Assembly: GCA_029532415.1 (NCBI GenBank)
Contig: JAQOTA010000047.1
Location: 186,001-250,000 of the forward strand
Direction: 5' to 3'
DNA length: 64,000 bases
Origin: Marasmius tenuissimus
Taxonomy: Eukaryota; Basidiomycota; Agaricomycetes; Agaricales; Marasmiaceae
Below the pieces are notes generated by a model. It did not search any database and had not been told where the DNA came from. It saw only the letters and a list, made by a program, of their open reading frames with translations. The position numbers and the translations under genes are program-made. Positions 12,362-24,307 of this stretch are shown one piece after another; position 1 is the first letter of the stretch; each line of letters opens with the position of its first letter.

Positions 12362-13775
12362 TCATTTGATCTTCGCAACAGCACCGCCTTCCAATCTTCT
12401 TCTCCTGGAAGGAGTTTCTAGCTCTTCGCCACCATCTTTCCATGATCCTCTCCAGCTTGGCGTAGGAGCCGCGGACAGATACCCACCATATTGATGCGAT
12501 GCATACGGCGGGAACGGATGGACAGGGGGCTGCGTGGTCTCGGGTGGTGGCCGGTGTCGAGAACGATATAAAGATAACAGCGTGTTTACAAAGACCGTCA
12601 AGAACGAGAGTGAGGTCAGAGTGAAGATCTACAAGGCCTGTATGAGCGGTGAGATACACGGTACGTTATTTCGAAACTCTCACCAAAGTCTTCCATGTTA
12701 TGGGCTCCACAAATCCATTGACAACCTCTGCGATGAGCTCGGCACCTACACGAGCGCGTCCGACCTTCGTAGGGTCACGGTTCATGCAGGTTTCCCATAG
12801 ACCACATTGATGAATCATCGCCGGAATGGGGGTAGCACAATTGTTGTTTTTGTATTGTAATGCACAACCTGCAATTTCTTGAACAATGTCTGATCAATGG
12901 CATTCGTCAGTCCGATAGAGCGACCCCGATGTGCATGTAGTGACGCATACCCATGGAATATTCCGATATTCGGTGTTCCACGTCACGTTGAACAGTGAGG
13001 ATGAATTGGATGAGGAGGTAGAAGAATATGAGGACGAGTGAGAAGTTGAAGAAGAACTGGAGGTAGCTATGTGCAAGCGTCAGTCGGACGTGACTTTTCA
13101 AGAACTTGTACGCACCCAAGGAGCACGTATGGAGTGTCGGATTGAGGAGGAGCTGGAGAGGGCATATTAAGAGTGTAATGGTTTGACGTGCTATGAATGG
13201 CTCGTTCTCCGCTTTCATCCTCGCTTTCGTCGTCTTCAATATCACTCCCACTTCCTCTGTTCCTCATTAGAGCCTTCCCGCCCCTCTTGGCACTTTGGCG
13301 TGCTTTGTAGACTCGTCTCAAGGCACCAGTAGCAACAGCACGTAAGTTGCCTTCAACTTTGTCCGGACTTGCTTCCTCAGGCTTTGGTGGACTGGCCTCT
13401 GACATGTCGACGTCGCGAATGTCATTCGCTACCGGCGTAGGGAACGCTCTTGAAGGAGGTGACCAGGGATATGGTGAGTTTTCTGGCTGTCGTGCCGGAG
13501 TTTGGAATATGAATGGAATGTTTTGGTTGATTCCAAACGTAGGTGGATCCATAGGGACATCTGGACTGAGAGCATCATGGGACCCTGCAGTAAAGTGAGC
13601 AAACAATGTCCATTTCTGCTTGACTGCCTCGCCACGCACTTTTCTTTGGTGTACTCTTCTCGTCGTCGCCACCGGAAGCCCAGACAGGTTTTGCCTGACT
13701 GCTTGGTCGTGAGGTATACGTGAAATCCATTGGCGCTTCCGAAGAGCGCATTCGTGAGTTCATAGCTCCTGCCAA
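12362..13775 (-). CDS. Brl1/Brr6-family nuclear envelope protein
   Basis: Integral membrane protein of the nuclear envelope. The family acts in nuclear pore complex assembly and membrane lipid homeostasis. Five exons (13775-13640, 13584-13116, 13066-12951, 12889-12684, 12628-12362) give 397 aa with all phases consistent. The disordered N-terminus is followed by the conserved core. The first membrane span (about 205-228, FFFNFSLVLIFFYLLIQFIL) leads into LTVQRDVEHRISEYS. The lumenal segment holds four cysteines near residues 249, 258, 269 and 275 (C-X8-C-X10-C-X5-C, around HQCGLWETC), the disulfide signature of the family. Then come MNRDPTKVGRARVGAEL and the second span, ending VFVNTLLSLYRSRHRP. 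Basidiomycetes usually have one gene of this family, so Brl1 and Brr6 cannot be told apart. Its start lies 110 bp from the CLPP start on the other strand. Confidence 0.94.
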
Positions 13776-13885
13776 GGCAGATGGAGGTAGGAGTCAAAGT
13801 TAAACGTCGTCGAACGTGAGCAACGTCCGTCAGTTGTTGTTGTTTGTTGACGCGTTCAGGTCACACATGCGCGCCTGTTCAGAGA
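13776..13885. promoter_or_regulatory. Bidirectional promoter between BRL1/BRR6 and CLPP
   Basis: Only 110 bp separate the two chosen start codons (68 bp if CLPP starts at its upstream in-frame ATG, 13844). Both promoters and 5' UTRs must share or overlap this space. Co-regulation is inference. Confidence 0.7.
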
Positions 13886-15002
13886 ATGTTCTCCTTCAAT
13901 CTTCCAATGTTTCGTTCTGGCTTTTCCTCTCTTCGGCGACATGTAGCTTCAAACTGGTGCAGAAACAGACAATTTCATCCATTAGCAGGAGCAGAATGGA
14001 TGCCACCGACAGCAAACCTCGTTCCAATCGTTATTGAACAAACGGTTCCTGTTTTGCCCGGCTTTGAACGAACAGGAGTGCTGACACGGAATTTGGTAGG
14101 GTAGAGGAGAACGCTCATATGATATATTCTCTAGACTGCTGAGAGAACGGGTGGTCATGCTCCATGGGCCAGTATGTATCCAGTCTGTCGCGTAGAATTC
14201 AACTCAGAAGTTCACAGATTAGGAGCACGGATTCGACCTTGATTGTAGCCCAGCTACTGTTCCTCGAAGCGGAAGATACATCCAAACCGATTCATTTGTA
14301 CATCAACTCTCCTGGTGGAAGCGTAACCGCAGGATTGGCAATATATGATACAGTGCGTTCTGTTCAACCCAGCTTTCCTCCATGACTCTGTCTTAACCAG
14401 CTACCAGATGCAGGTTCGCTGAGAAAGCTACAAATTCGCTTGTGGGTATCTAACCTTCTTCAAACAGTATGTTTCTGCACCAATACACACATATTGTATT
14501 GGCCAGGCCGCCAGCATGGGCTCCCTCTTACTAGCGGCTGGAGAGAGAGGTAAACGGCATTGTCTCCCAAATGCTAGCATTATGATCCACCGTGAGTAGT
14601 TATATGTCTTCCGCTCTGTAAGCTGTCTCACCTTATGCAGAACCTTCGGGGGGCGCATCCGGTCAGGCCAGTGATATCGCCATCCACGCGAAAGAAATCC
14701 TCCGGATACGGAAAGCCCTGACGGAGATTTATCAAAAGCATTGTGGGAAATCGGACGAGAGTGTTCAGGACGGCATTTCGCGTTTCGGTTTGTGATCTGA
14801 CCCTCAATTTTGGAAGATTCAATTGGCTGATCATGCTATAGAAACTGCTTTGGAGCGTGACTATTTTATGACCGGTATGTGCAGATCAGTCCATGTTTTC
14901 TCTGCCCTTCTGATTATCACCGCAGCGCAAGAAGCTCTCGACTTCGGGATCGTTGATGCAATCCTAGAAAAGAGTCCCAAAACCCACACGGTTGAACCTT
15001 AA
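13886..15002 (+). CDS. CLPP: Mitochondrial ATP-dependent Clp protease proteolytic subunit
   Basis: Serine peptidase S14 that forms the tetradecameric ClpP chamber served by a ClpX-type ATPase in the mitochondrial matrix. Eight exons: 13886-14044, 14100-14171, 14218-14352, 14408-14413, 14468-14591, 14641-14787, 14842-14874 and 14926-15002; 250 aa. The start [20 protein letters not shown] is an Arg/Ser-rich, acid-free presequence; an in-frame ATG at 13844 is an alternative. Family blocks follow in order: [44 protein letters not shown] with the nucleophile Ser (about 140), [12 protein letters not shown] with His (about 165), and [19 protein letters not shown] with Asp (about 221). The fourth exon is only 6 nt (ATG CAG). 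It supplies the Met-Gln of the conserved DTMQ motif and is needed for the known family sequence. ClpP is patchy in fungi (absent from budding yeast), so its presence is informative. Confidence 0.95.
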
Positions 15003-18000
15003 CAGAAATGTATTCTTGCACATCTATCATTCCTCGTAACATTGCCCTTTTCGGTTCAGATCTCAGATGATGACACGCTCATCGTCTGTATTGGAACTTA
15101 TCTGTGAACCCGCTGTCACTGTCAGTTGAGCGAAACATCTCCCGAGAGGATCTCGTACTAATGGATCCGGCCTTCAAGTTTTCATGTGGTCACTTGCCGA
15201 AGTCCAAACGTGTCTCTACCTGAGTTCACTGCATCCCGACAGGGCCAAGGCAAAGTCTATTCAAGTTAGGCTTAGGCAGGTCTCGACGTCCGAAGGGGGG
15301 CACCTTGCCAGCTGCGCACGCTATCTCATTGTTGACAGCCATCCGAGGAACCCTTTCAACCATCCCGTTGAGGCGTAGCTCGCAGTACTGCTGACCACAG
15401 GAGCCCTGTGCACTACATACTTCACAGCCGTGCATGAGGAATTTTCGGGTGCTCCTGGCCTAGGTTCTTCTCCCACAATCAGCTTGGCCCCTCAGTTGTC
15501 AGAATTCCTATCGGCGTTTAGCCGTATGTATACGCACATACCCGCGTTGGGCGGGGTCAGTTGTCGCTACTGTCTCTACTACGGAGCGGGAAATTATCGG
15601 TGTCCAACCCCTCCACAGCACGGAGCCTTGTAAGTATTGCACTCGACTCGCTTTCGGACTTGATCATTGCTTAATCAATAGAGGCTTCACCTGGCGTCCG
15701 TGTTACTCTACACCGCAAACCTTCTCGTCGAATATAAATACCTATCTCAGTCATCGTATCGGGACGCTATCCCGTGTGAATGATCGTGCTTTCCGTTCAC
15801 TCGGACCCGGCAGCTTCATCCAACCAAAGGTGGCGCCACACAAACTACTTCCCTATTCGTCCTCAACCCCATCACGATCTCTCAGCGAGGGTGATGCATC
15901 CATTTCGAGTAAGCATCATTCTGTTCCCCCGCAATGCATCAGGGGGGAAATCACTACGTGGATGGCTGTCCAGCGGTTTTCCCTGTCCGAGAAGCCGTCG
16001 AGATTTACACTTTGACTGCGTGGGGACGGCAGCTGTGCATAGTCATAGGGCGTGTGTCATTCATTCAACAGACCCGACGTGATGCACTTGGCCTGACCCC
16101 TCCAGAGTAGATGCGGCTCTGCAAAATGACCCGGCGGGTGCTGCAGCGCTGATGTACGTAGGCCGGGTTCTATTCGTTATCATGATGGAAAGGTACGTCT
16201 GAATTCACCCACCTATCAATCGGGACGCGGTAAGTGGCCTACAGGAGCGGTATACCGTATCTCCACACTGGTTCCATTCTACTTGAGACCTTTGACTGTC
16301 AAGAGGCTATGGGACGGCGTAAAATTTCCATGTCCTTCAGGAGTCTCGGTCACATCAATTCCGGACTTCTCGGGAGGCAGCTCACTTACTGCATTGACGA
16401 CTCCCAGAGCGCTCAAGCCAAAGCGTCGAAGACGGGATGCTGTGAAGATCACTGTCCAAGCTGCTTCCAGGCATTTGAGCTGTCTGGTCAACGACCCTTG
16501 CGCACTGTTCGGATAGCTGTCTGTGGCAAAGGCCTCGGCCATGCATTCATCTTCGCGGGAGGCAGCATGGTTCATACACGATCTCACGATCTTTTCACTG
16601 GAATACAGGCTGCAGCCCGACAGGCGGTCATAGACCCCCTGAGCTTGGTATTAAAACGAGCTCCGGTAGTACAAGGTCGGTATACGCCCAAAGAGGAACA
16701 ATAAATCCAGATTCCCTCGACCGCCGGAAGTGGCACAGAGAAGAACCTCCGGGAGAACCAACTAAAGATTCATCATCCGCCTAATTCGATGGCTCTCAGA
16801 CCGATACTAAAGACCGAGACAGATATCACGTCGAGGGGGATCGGCGGAACGTGGCGCACAACTTCAAGGTGCGAAAAGTATTTGTTTACATATAGACCGG
16901 CGAACAACCGTTTCTTGGTAATCTCAGCCAGTTCCATGATTCTATAGTCTATGAGCCGGTGTCACTGCAATCCATATCGTACTTAACAAAACACGATGTA
17001 GTGTGCTCGCTCAAAAGACTGACCATTGGCCCACGAATCGCCGTAGGGGCCACTCCACATGCCACCAGTGGGCCCAAAGGCAACACGCCGTCGACTCCGT
17101 TCCCGCCAGCGGGGGACATAGCGTATACGCGCTTCTATCCGCTCAAAACCATGCAGTAGCTTCCCTTCAGGCGACTGTCTCGGCGATCGACTTAGTCGTG
17201 AAGTCGGTTGATGGCTGAGGAATTCGGAGGTTCACTAAGATTAAGTACTCGAAATTGTAGCGCACAGTACCGTACATTTGTTCACTTGCCCATGGCCCTA
17301 ACCTCGTGAAACGAACGTGTAATCTACAAAGTATTGGGGAGTCCTCGTGTCAGCTCGAGGGTTTCAATTGGGCCGTGGAGGTTCGACTCAGCACTGCAGA
17401 CATGGCGATGGATCGGACAAACCCTAGGCGGTCGCGGACACTGAGCGTCCAGCACGGGCGTATCAGTGGACCCAGAGGTTGGATGGTCCTTGGTCCATGC
17501 CCGGTGTTTTCATCGTGGGACGCCGTTTAAAAGACGTCTGCGCACGTTTGATGTTACTTCCTTCCTACTGCCACCATCCAACTTCTTTATACTACCCACT
17601 AGTGCCAGATCTTTGCATGGTACCCTTCATGGAATCAGTGTACATGCCGAAAACTGTTAGCAGTTTTTTAATATAGGGGGAGTCCTACGAAGAGTCGAAG
17701 GAGCAGACCGGGCGGCGCAGGTAGTGAAGCGACTTAAGTTCGCTTCAGCTCCCTTTGGGTTGTGCTTACTCCATCCATCCTCGTTGTACTGTCTGCTATG
17801 TTCGATGTTCCCAATACCATCGAGAACAGATTCGACGGAATATAATCGTGTCGCGTAGAAGGACAGCCAGACATGCGGACGGAATAAAGAGGTTGGATTC
17901 GGACACCAATGTTGGCCGTGATCGCGCCCGGGTCATATCGTCGTGGAGGGAAGAGGGTCTTGGCCTCCAGGTGTTCTAGGGCGACTCGATCTGAAAATAG

Positions 18001-18436
18001 GGCCATTGACGAGGATCAGGGCACGGTTGGAAATGAAATTGGAGGGAGGGCCATGGTTGGCACTTGACTGGCTGAGAAGTTGGATTGGAACGGACTCGAA
18101 GTTCCAGATTCTGTAAAGGACGATTGGCATCCAAAGGATGTTCAGAGCACGCTACGGCGCCAGAGATTGTCAATGTGTTGGAGTATATAGAATTATGCTA
18201 CCGGTAAACTTAGTCCAAAGGGAAGGAAGAGTAGGGTATGGCGGCGGGGTTCGTGCAACAAGTACGCCGAACATCAGTCGTGAATATGTAACAAACCCGC
18301 AAACAAGATACAAGAAATAGCGATAACGATACAGTCATGGGATAGTGTCGGTGGTCCAAGAAATGCATAGTGTACAATGACGGAGAAAGAGCACAGGGAG
18401 ATTTCGTAGAGATGGCGAAGAGTAAGAGGGGTATAG
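15003..18436. other. Gene-poor block
   Basis: About 3.4 kb. The longest open frame, 16234-16704 on plus (156 codons), overlaps a minus-strand frame at 16279-16587. Neither has a domain, splice context or paralogue in the window. No terminal repeats or LTR pair could be found by eye. Confidence 0.45.
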
Positions 18437-18883
18437 CTGCCGCAAAGACGAGGTGAGATACCGATGCGTTCAATCTCTGTGTAGAACACTCACCGATTCC
18501 AACGTGGTTGCTTCTTTTCTAATCAACATTTTGAGGAAAAACCATCATCAAATCGCGATGCGTCCAAAATGCGACGGCGACGCGCTGAAATTCGCGTTAG
18601 TCGACTTGTCGTACACGAAGGAAAACGAACAATTACTGACCATTATCAGAACGAAGCTGATGACTACAAGCTGCCAGGGTTCAATAAGATTTTCATCGAC
18701 ATCTTCAACTTGAGCTGGAGGGTTCCTTGGAAGCTGCACATGGCAAGATTGTGAGTATCTGCAACATTTCGATGATAACGGTAATCTGACCTCTTCGACC
18801 ATATCGTTGACCAGAGGAAAACGCTGACTCAAGGGATACGGGTGGTAAGACCTTCTACGACGATATCGAGGAACACAGGGCAT
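18437..18883 (-). CDS. Small single-pass membrane protein, copy A (unknown family)
   Basis: I do not recognise this family. Coding exons 18883-18791, 18733-18641 and 18584-18519 (stop at 18519) give 83 aa with phase-0 introns of 57 and 56 nt. It pairs with copy B at 31.7-32.1 kb. Exon 3 is 66 nt including the stop in both, and both share the motif HPYP-[IL]-x-QRFP in exon 1. The N-terminus is Arg-rich (RYRRRRSYHPYP). Exon 2 is acidic and then hydrophobic (LVVISFVLIM), running into exon 3 (RVAVAFW), so one membrane span sits across the junction. TATAAA lies about 85 bp upstream (18962-18971 region). A further intron of 57 nt (18493-18437) follows the stop by 25 nt, again matched in copy B. The shared gene structure is the evidence that this is a gene; function is unknown. 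Confidence 0.6.
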
Positions 18884-21800
18884 CTTCAGAAGGTGTTGCG
18901 TTGAGGTGAGAAGAACCTGACGGTGATGGTTGAAGTTCAAGAAAAAAAACGCGAATCCGTCCAATTTATAGGCTAAGGCCGTGGGTACAACCAAACAACA
19001 TTCTCGTTTATAAACAATGGGAGTGCACCGGATTACAGCTCGAAGGCTCGAGAGTGCGATGGGAGAATATACGGTTGGTGTTGAGATGATGGATGATCAA
19101 TTCAGTGCACCTTTGGCCCAAAGTCACCCGTTCCGTCGCTGACCATCATCTCCTGTTTCTGGAGAGTGCCAATACCCGCTGATAGCCGCTGCCAATCTTT
19201 GAAGTCTCTGTAAAGCTGCTCAGCGCTGCTCACATCCCTTCTCGTCTTGCTATACGTCCCTCGCTTCGTCCAAGGTGTCCTAAATCTGCTCGCGTGCAAT
19301 CTGTGTATGGAAGCGATCTGCGATTTTGACTTCCCTCGTCTCGTTTAGGCCTGGCGAACACCGTTCACAATAAATCGCTTTCCGCTAGCCTATTCAGGCA
19401 AATTCCAAGCTACCGCTCCTCTGGGCTTCTGGGGTTCGTTTCTGGTCCGCAGAGAACGTCGCAAACAGGTCGTGGTTTTGGTCAAACTTGATGCCTGAAA
19501 GGAGTCGAGCTTTGGTCGCTGTGCTTCATCTCCGATTGGTTCTGGAAGAAGACATCCAGTTCACGATGGCAGGGGATCTGTAAGGCTGTCGCGAGAGAGA
19601 GCTCTCCGTCCTCATCGAGAAGGAAAACACGTGCTAAGCGAGGCACGGAGTGGGGTATGATGACTCGACGCGCTCCCGACGCGCCAGGTCAAGTACATAG
19701 ACCATCAAGGTCGACCTGGATGACTCGCAGATGTTCGTCCTTGGCTTTGACCTTGACTGCGGCATCCAACTGGCCGTGATACGAGCTCTCCTCGTGGTCT
19801 AAGATAACTCGATAACAAAAGTTTCATGCGCCTCGGCATATTCCCCCAAATCTAGCTCCGAGAGCTCCCTCAAGAACAAGACCTCTCTCTGGGCTGCTGG
19901 TTATCCAAGAGCGAAGGATCGTCGTCCCGTCCGGCTCTTTGATTGGACCTCAACCTCGAGGATGGACTTGAGCACCCTTGAGGGGTGTACATCGTTATTC
20001 GACTGGGACCCAGAGAAACACTCGCGGGATGGACCGTGACATCTGAAGGACGCTTCAAGTCGCGTTCTCATGCCGTCTGACGTCTTTGCGTCGGCCCAGG
20101 CCCCAACCACGAAGACGGAGTTCATTATGCATCCCGATGTATTGTGACCCGAGAAAACCACCACCGGATACAGCAGCTTAGAGTGCTTCGAGCCCTGTCC
20201 TTGCATTCTGTACGATGGGATATGGGTTGAAAGACGTGAAGGGCGCTCTGGTTATTGCGGAGTGTCAGCGGAGCTCTATGTTTGGTATTTTGTGGGCGAC
20301 CTGCCGTCACAATGGTATTTTTTCGCGCTTGTATGTCCAACCAAGTGCTGTACAGTACCCTCAAGTCCACCTGTGCCCTTCAACCCGAGAGATTGATATC
20401 GGATGCCAATAATTGCAGCATTCGTACAAGATATGGAGCTGCGAATTTTCAGTTTGTGGCCCCAATTCAGTTCGAGAGACCAACCCAGGAAGACGTACTT
20501 TAGTCCAGTTCAGAAGAAACCTCCGGTGTTCTCTTTCCAGCCTAGACGAGCGCATCGTTATCAAACGGTCTTGATGCTCTTCATTGCTTCACAGTGCTGC
20601 CCGCGTTAAGAATTCTTTCTTAGAGCTGTCCATGGGCATTCTCTCGTCTGAACCTTCGCGTAGGACGTCTTTGACACAACGAGAATGCCGGAGTCGTGTA
20701 TTTGTGGTGGGTCGGCGGTTGATGGTGATGGGGGCACAAACGAGGAGTGAAACAGAGTGAAGCCTTCGCTTAGCGCTAAGGCCTGTCTCCCTCACTCTCT
20801 TCATTGTTTACTCATGTGCCCACCTCTTTTTATTCTTACCACCACCCTCGTTTTCACGTTCTCTTTTTGCAAAAGGATTCTCTTCGTTCACGTTCAAAGA
20901 GCGGCGATAGGAATCGAATAGATCTCCCGGTCAACCCCCGCTGCAATGATTGGAATCAAAATCCCATGAATCTCTACGACCTACTGCAAGTATAGTAAGG
21001 TTTGCTATCACTCATATCGGTCAAAGTCGGCGAAGGTCTACTCTTTGAGAAGCGACAGACGGCTCTGTTGACGGTGAAACTGCGGTGAAAGGTGAGTGAA
21101 GTCTGGACGCTTTCGAAATCAGTGCTAATCAGTGTTGATTGGAACATTTGGTACCATATTATGCCTGCTGTCCAGCAGGTATACCATACACTCAAACTAC
21201 CGTCCGAACTTCTGTTGACTAACAGAGACCAGGAACTTGTTGCTCTTTGCCCGGAAAACATTCAAGTTTCAGACCCAACGAGCCTCAACAAGCTCGCTTC
21301 GTTATGATTTCGAATCAACTATTTCTACGTCTCTCGGAGCGGTTGGATTTGGGTTGGACGTCGATGGATCGCCCTCGATAAAGCTTGCAAGCACAACACT
21401 CCAGGCTCCACTCAAGTCATGGACGCGCTCGGGATGTGCTGCTGTTGTTGATAGGAGCTGGATAATTATCAATGAGGGAGTTATCGTTGCAGTCTGCTAC
21501 CTGCTTGGCAAGGAATGACCCAGAAGTCCCAAAACGTTGAAGTTTGCTAGGTCCTGGTCATTGGTGTAGGATCGAGATAATGGCATAGTAGGCTAGATAC
21601 CGAGTAGCTATAGGTCCTCGAGAACGTGAATTTGAGAGATAGATAATCCCGAAACAAGAAGGCTTTCACCACTGGACTAATGAAGCAACGGTATGCGTGT
21701 GTAGAATCTATGAGAATAAGCTTTTTAAATTACAATGACCTTGAGGTTTGACTCGGAACTCCAGCTTCGCTTGAGGTTTGCCATTTACCATCATCCTCCC

Positions 21801-23926
21801 TGGCGCTCTCCGAGACTACAAACCTCGACAATGAACAGAAACAACAATCAACATAGTCATTGTCATCGCTGGAGGCAAGTTCGCTATACGGAGCTAGGAG
21901 GATTTTGCTCATGAGGCGCACTTCGGAAGTTTTTGGGGCGAAATCTTGATTGGAACATCACCCATGGCGTCCTGACACATACACGTTAGCTAGGGCGGAG
22001 CAATGAGCCTACTATGTGCGTTACTTTCTTCATCGACCGCTCACTAGTTTTTTGACCATCCAGATTCGCAAACAGCCCGGACTTGCGGCAGTCTCAAGTT
22101 GAAGGACATCTGGTCGACTCAGTCCACTGTCCAACGCCGGCAAACATGCTATATGGGCAACCTATAGAACAGAATCTCACACTGGCACATCGCGGGAAGC
22201 TAAAAGAAAACAACTCCGACGACATACGGGGTTTTCAGCCAGAGAATCCCCGCGTAATGACCCCAGAAGCCCTCGACCCTCCCAAACATTCTCTATCGCT
22301 CGCTGCAAGCTTGGTGAGTCACCGAGCTATTTGCTGGTTGGGGGAACGTTGATGAATGTGACAGGACGGAAAATCGTAACACAGTCTTGAGGTTTGCAGG
22401 TTACCAAGATCCCCATACTGGCCGCAATCAAAGTCACCTCGCCTCGTTTGTGCGAAGGCAGTCGCTATCAAGGCTATTAGCGAGCATTTCTCCCATGCGA
22501 GCGGAGAGACGGTCAATCACGAATCACCATCTCTGCGCGGGGAACCCCTCGACTTGTGAAGTCGCCAGAGTCGCCCATACGTTGCCTGTGTTGGCAATGA
22601 CCGGCTTATCCACATCGCCGCGGGTCACCGATCGCCACAGGCTCTCTTCCAAGAGCAGCATGGCTCAGGCACCTCCATTGCTGCTACCACCTTGATCACT
22701 CGCGAAGACGCCGTCGCCTTCTAAGGTTGGGAACAGTATCTCTAAGTGTCGAAAGCTCCTGCGATGGTGATGGGACACTGGCAATGACACTTTGTGCTTG
22801 GTTAGCTGTCCTGTCTCTCAACTCCATGGTGAACTCGGACTTTCGGTTGCTTGAAGAGGGCCTGGAGACGCTTCCCATGAGGCTCTTGAGGTTCTCTTGC
22901 AGTTGGGTTGCTAGCACGCAGGTACACGGGTCACATTGCAGGTCTTTTATGACACTTGTATCACGACAAGCAGGAACTTTGGTCATTCTTCCGCTCGAGA
23001 TGTGCTCCGTGCCAGTCAGACTCTTTGTCGACGCGTTCAGTCGCGTCGTCGCTTCCGAGCGGTCACGTGCCCGATTCCGTTTTCGGTCATTCCCAACTAT
23101 CTAGCGAGCAATCGCTTCTGGCAGCACAGGCGGCACCAGGACATCTTCAAGTCGTCTTTCCGGTCGTTGAGAGCGTTTCTGGGGCGGTTTGGACGACAGA
23201 TACTCCTTGTACTCTGTCAGGCCTCAGTCAGTTGAACCTCCGCAACGTTCAGCACGACTGAGCTGGCCAGCTCAGTCGGGCGACTATCAAAGAAGGATCT
23301 AGTTTCTTCTTCCCAAGCTTCCATCTTCACTCTTTCGCAACGTATACTGGCCAGGGAGGGTGTGGCACCAGTACTGGGACAAGTGAAACTAGGTGTCGCG
23401 TCCAATCTTGATTGTGCAGACCTGCCTTCCAGCGGGACAGTTGCCGTGTCGAGACCAATCTTGGACCTCCTCAATGTACTCCTACTATTCTGGATGGGCC
23501 ACAACAGTCGGCGGGTGACCGAATTCCGGATTGTAGAGGGCTTCAGGCATCCAGGTGTGCGTCGTTGGGTTGGGTCAATTCAAGTCTTGACTTGAATTTT
23601 CGGACCTTGTAATGGATGAGCAGTTGATTATGTCCGTGTTCGTTAAATCTTGACGTTCACGGGAGGCGTTGTTGTTCGGAGAAGTCCTGGAAGTCAGGAA
23701 AGATGACAGTGCGGGGTAGGTCGCGACTGAATAGCGACTTACTTAACAATGCAGCACCGGCGATCTTCCTCGGGCAAAGATGCACCCCTCGCATCTTGTC
23801 GGCTCCCTGCCCCAGCGAACATTAAAACTGCGACGACTTTGTGGTCCCGCTGCCCTGCTCTATAAATGGTGGTTCGGGTTCTTGTTGCGTCTTCTTTGAC
23901 ACCACCACCATCAGCACTTGGTCGCT
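18884..23926. other. Diverged duplicated spacer (unit 1)
   Basis: No confident gene. Stretches at about 19.62-20.1 kb match 32.83-33.3 kb in the same order. Examples are AGGAAAACACGTGC (19621 and 32835) and ATGACTCGACGCGC (19660 and 32882). In the latter, 26 of 27 bases match over 19660-19686. Between 20.2 and 23.8 kb open frames are short and conflict between strands, including 22.7-23.1 kb on both strands. Confidence 0.5.
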
Positions 23927-24307
23927 ATGAGTAAATCAAACTCCGGTAGCTTTCGCGAACGTACACCTCCCTCGAATCAGAGCCATAGAGCTGCAGCTCG
24001 GCTCTACACTACTCGTCAACCAGCTGTCCTCCCCCCAATTGATCCTCCCAGTCGTAACGTTTGTCATCGTATTCTTTCACTTTTCCCAGTTAACTCAAGA
24101 TTTTCTCTAGCGTTTCACGAACGGTGATGAAGCCAAACAGGTCGGTGCTCAACTCCAGCATCAGCTCATCACCACTGCGATCTCTTTTGTGCTGCTGGTT
24201 AGAGTGTTCTGCCAACTTTTTTCACCCATCCAACTGACGTGGTTTTGTAGTACGGTTCCATCTCCGTCTTTTTCGGCTGGATGGCATGGTCTATCCTGAA
24301 ACAGTGA
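23927..24307 (+). CDS. Small single-pass membrane protein, copy C (unknown family)
   Basis: Family not recognised. Exons 23927-24058, 24111-24197 and 24251-24307 give 91 aa, with two phase-0 introns of 52 and 53 nt. The layout equals that of copies A and B: a basic, Pro- and Ser-rich exon 1 (SHRAAARLYTTRQP), a charged exon 2 ending in a hydrophobic run (ITTAISFVLL), and a short exon 3 that completes the span (YGSISVFFGWMAWSILKQ). TATAAAT stands at 23861-23867, about 60 bp before the ATG. Sequence similarity to A and B is weak outside the hydrophobic part (ISFVL is shared with A), so homology is inferred from structure. A degraded counterpart lies at 34.8-35.3 kb. Location and role are unknown; topology suggests an endomembrane or plasma-membrane protein with a basic tail. 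Confidence 0.5.

Noticed and set aside
16234..16704. 156-codon plus-strand frame
   Set aside because: No domain, no start context, no paralogue, and an overlapping minus frame of similar quality.
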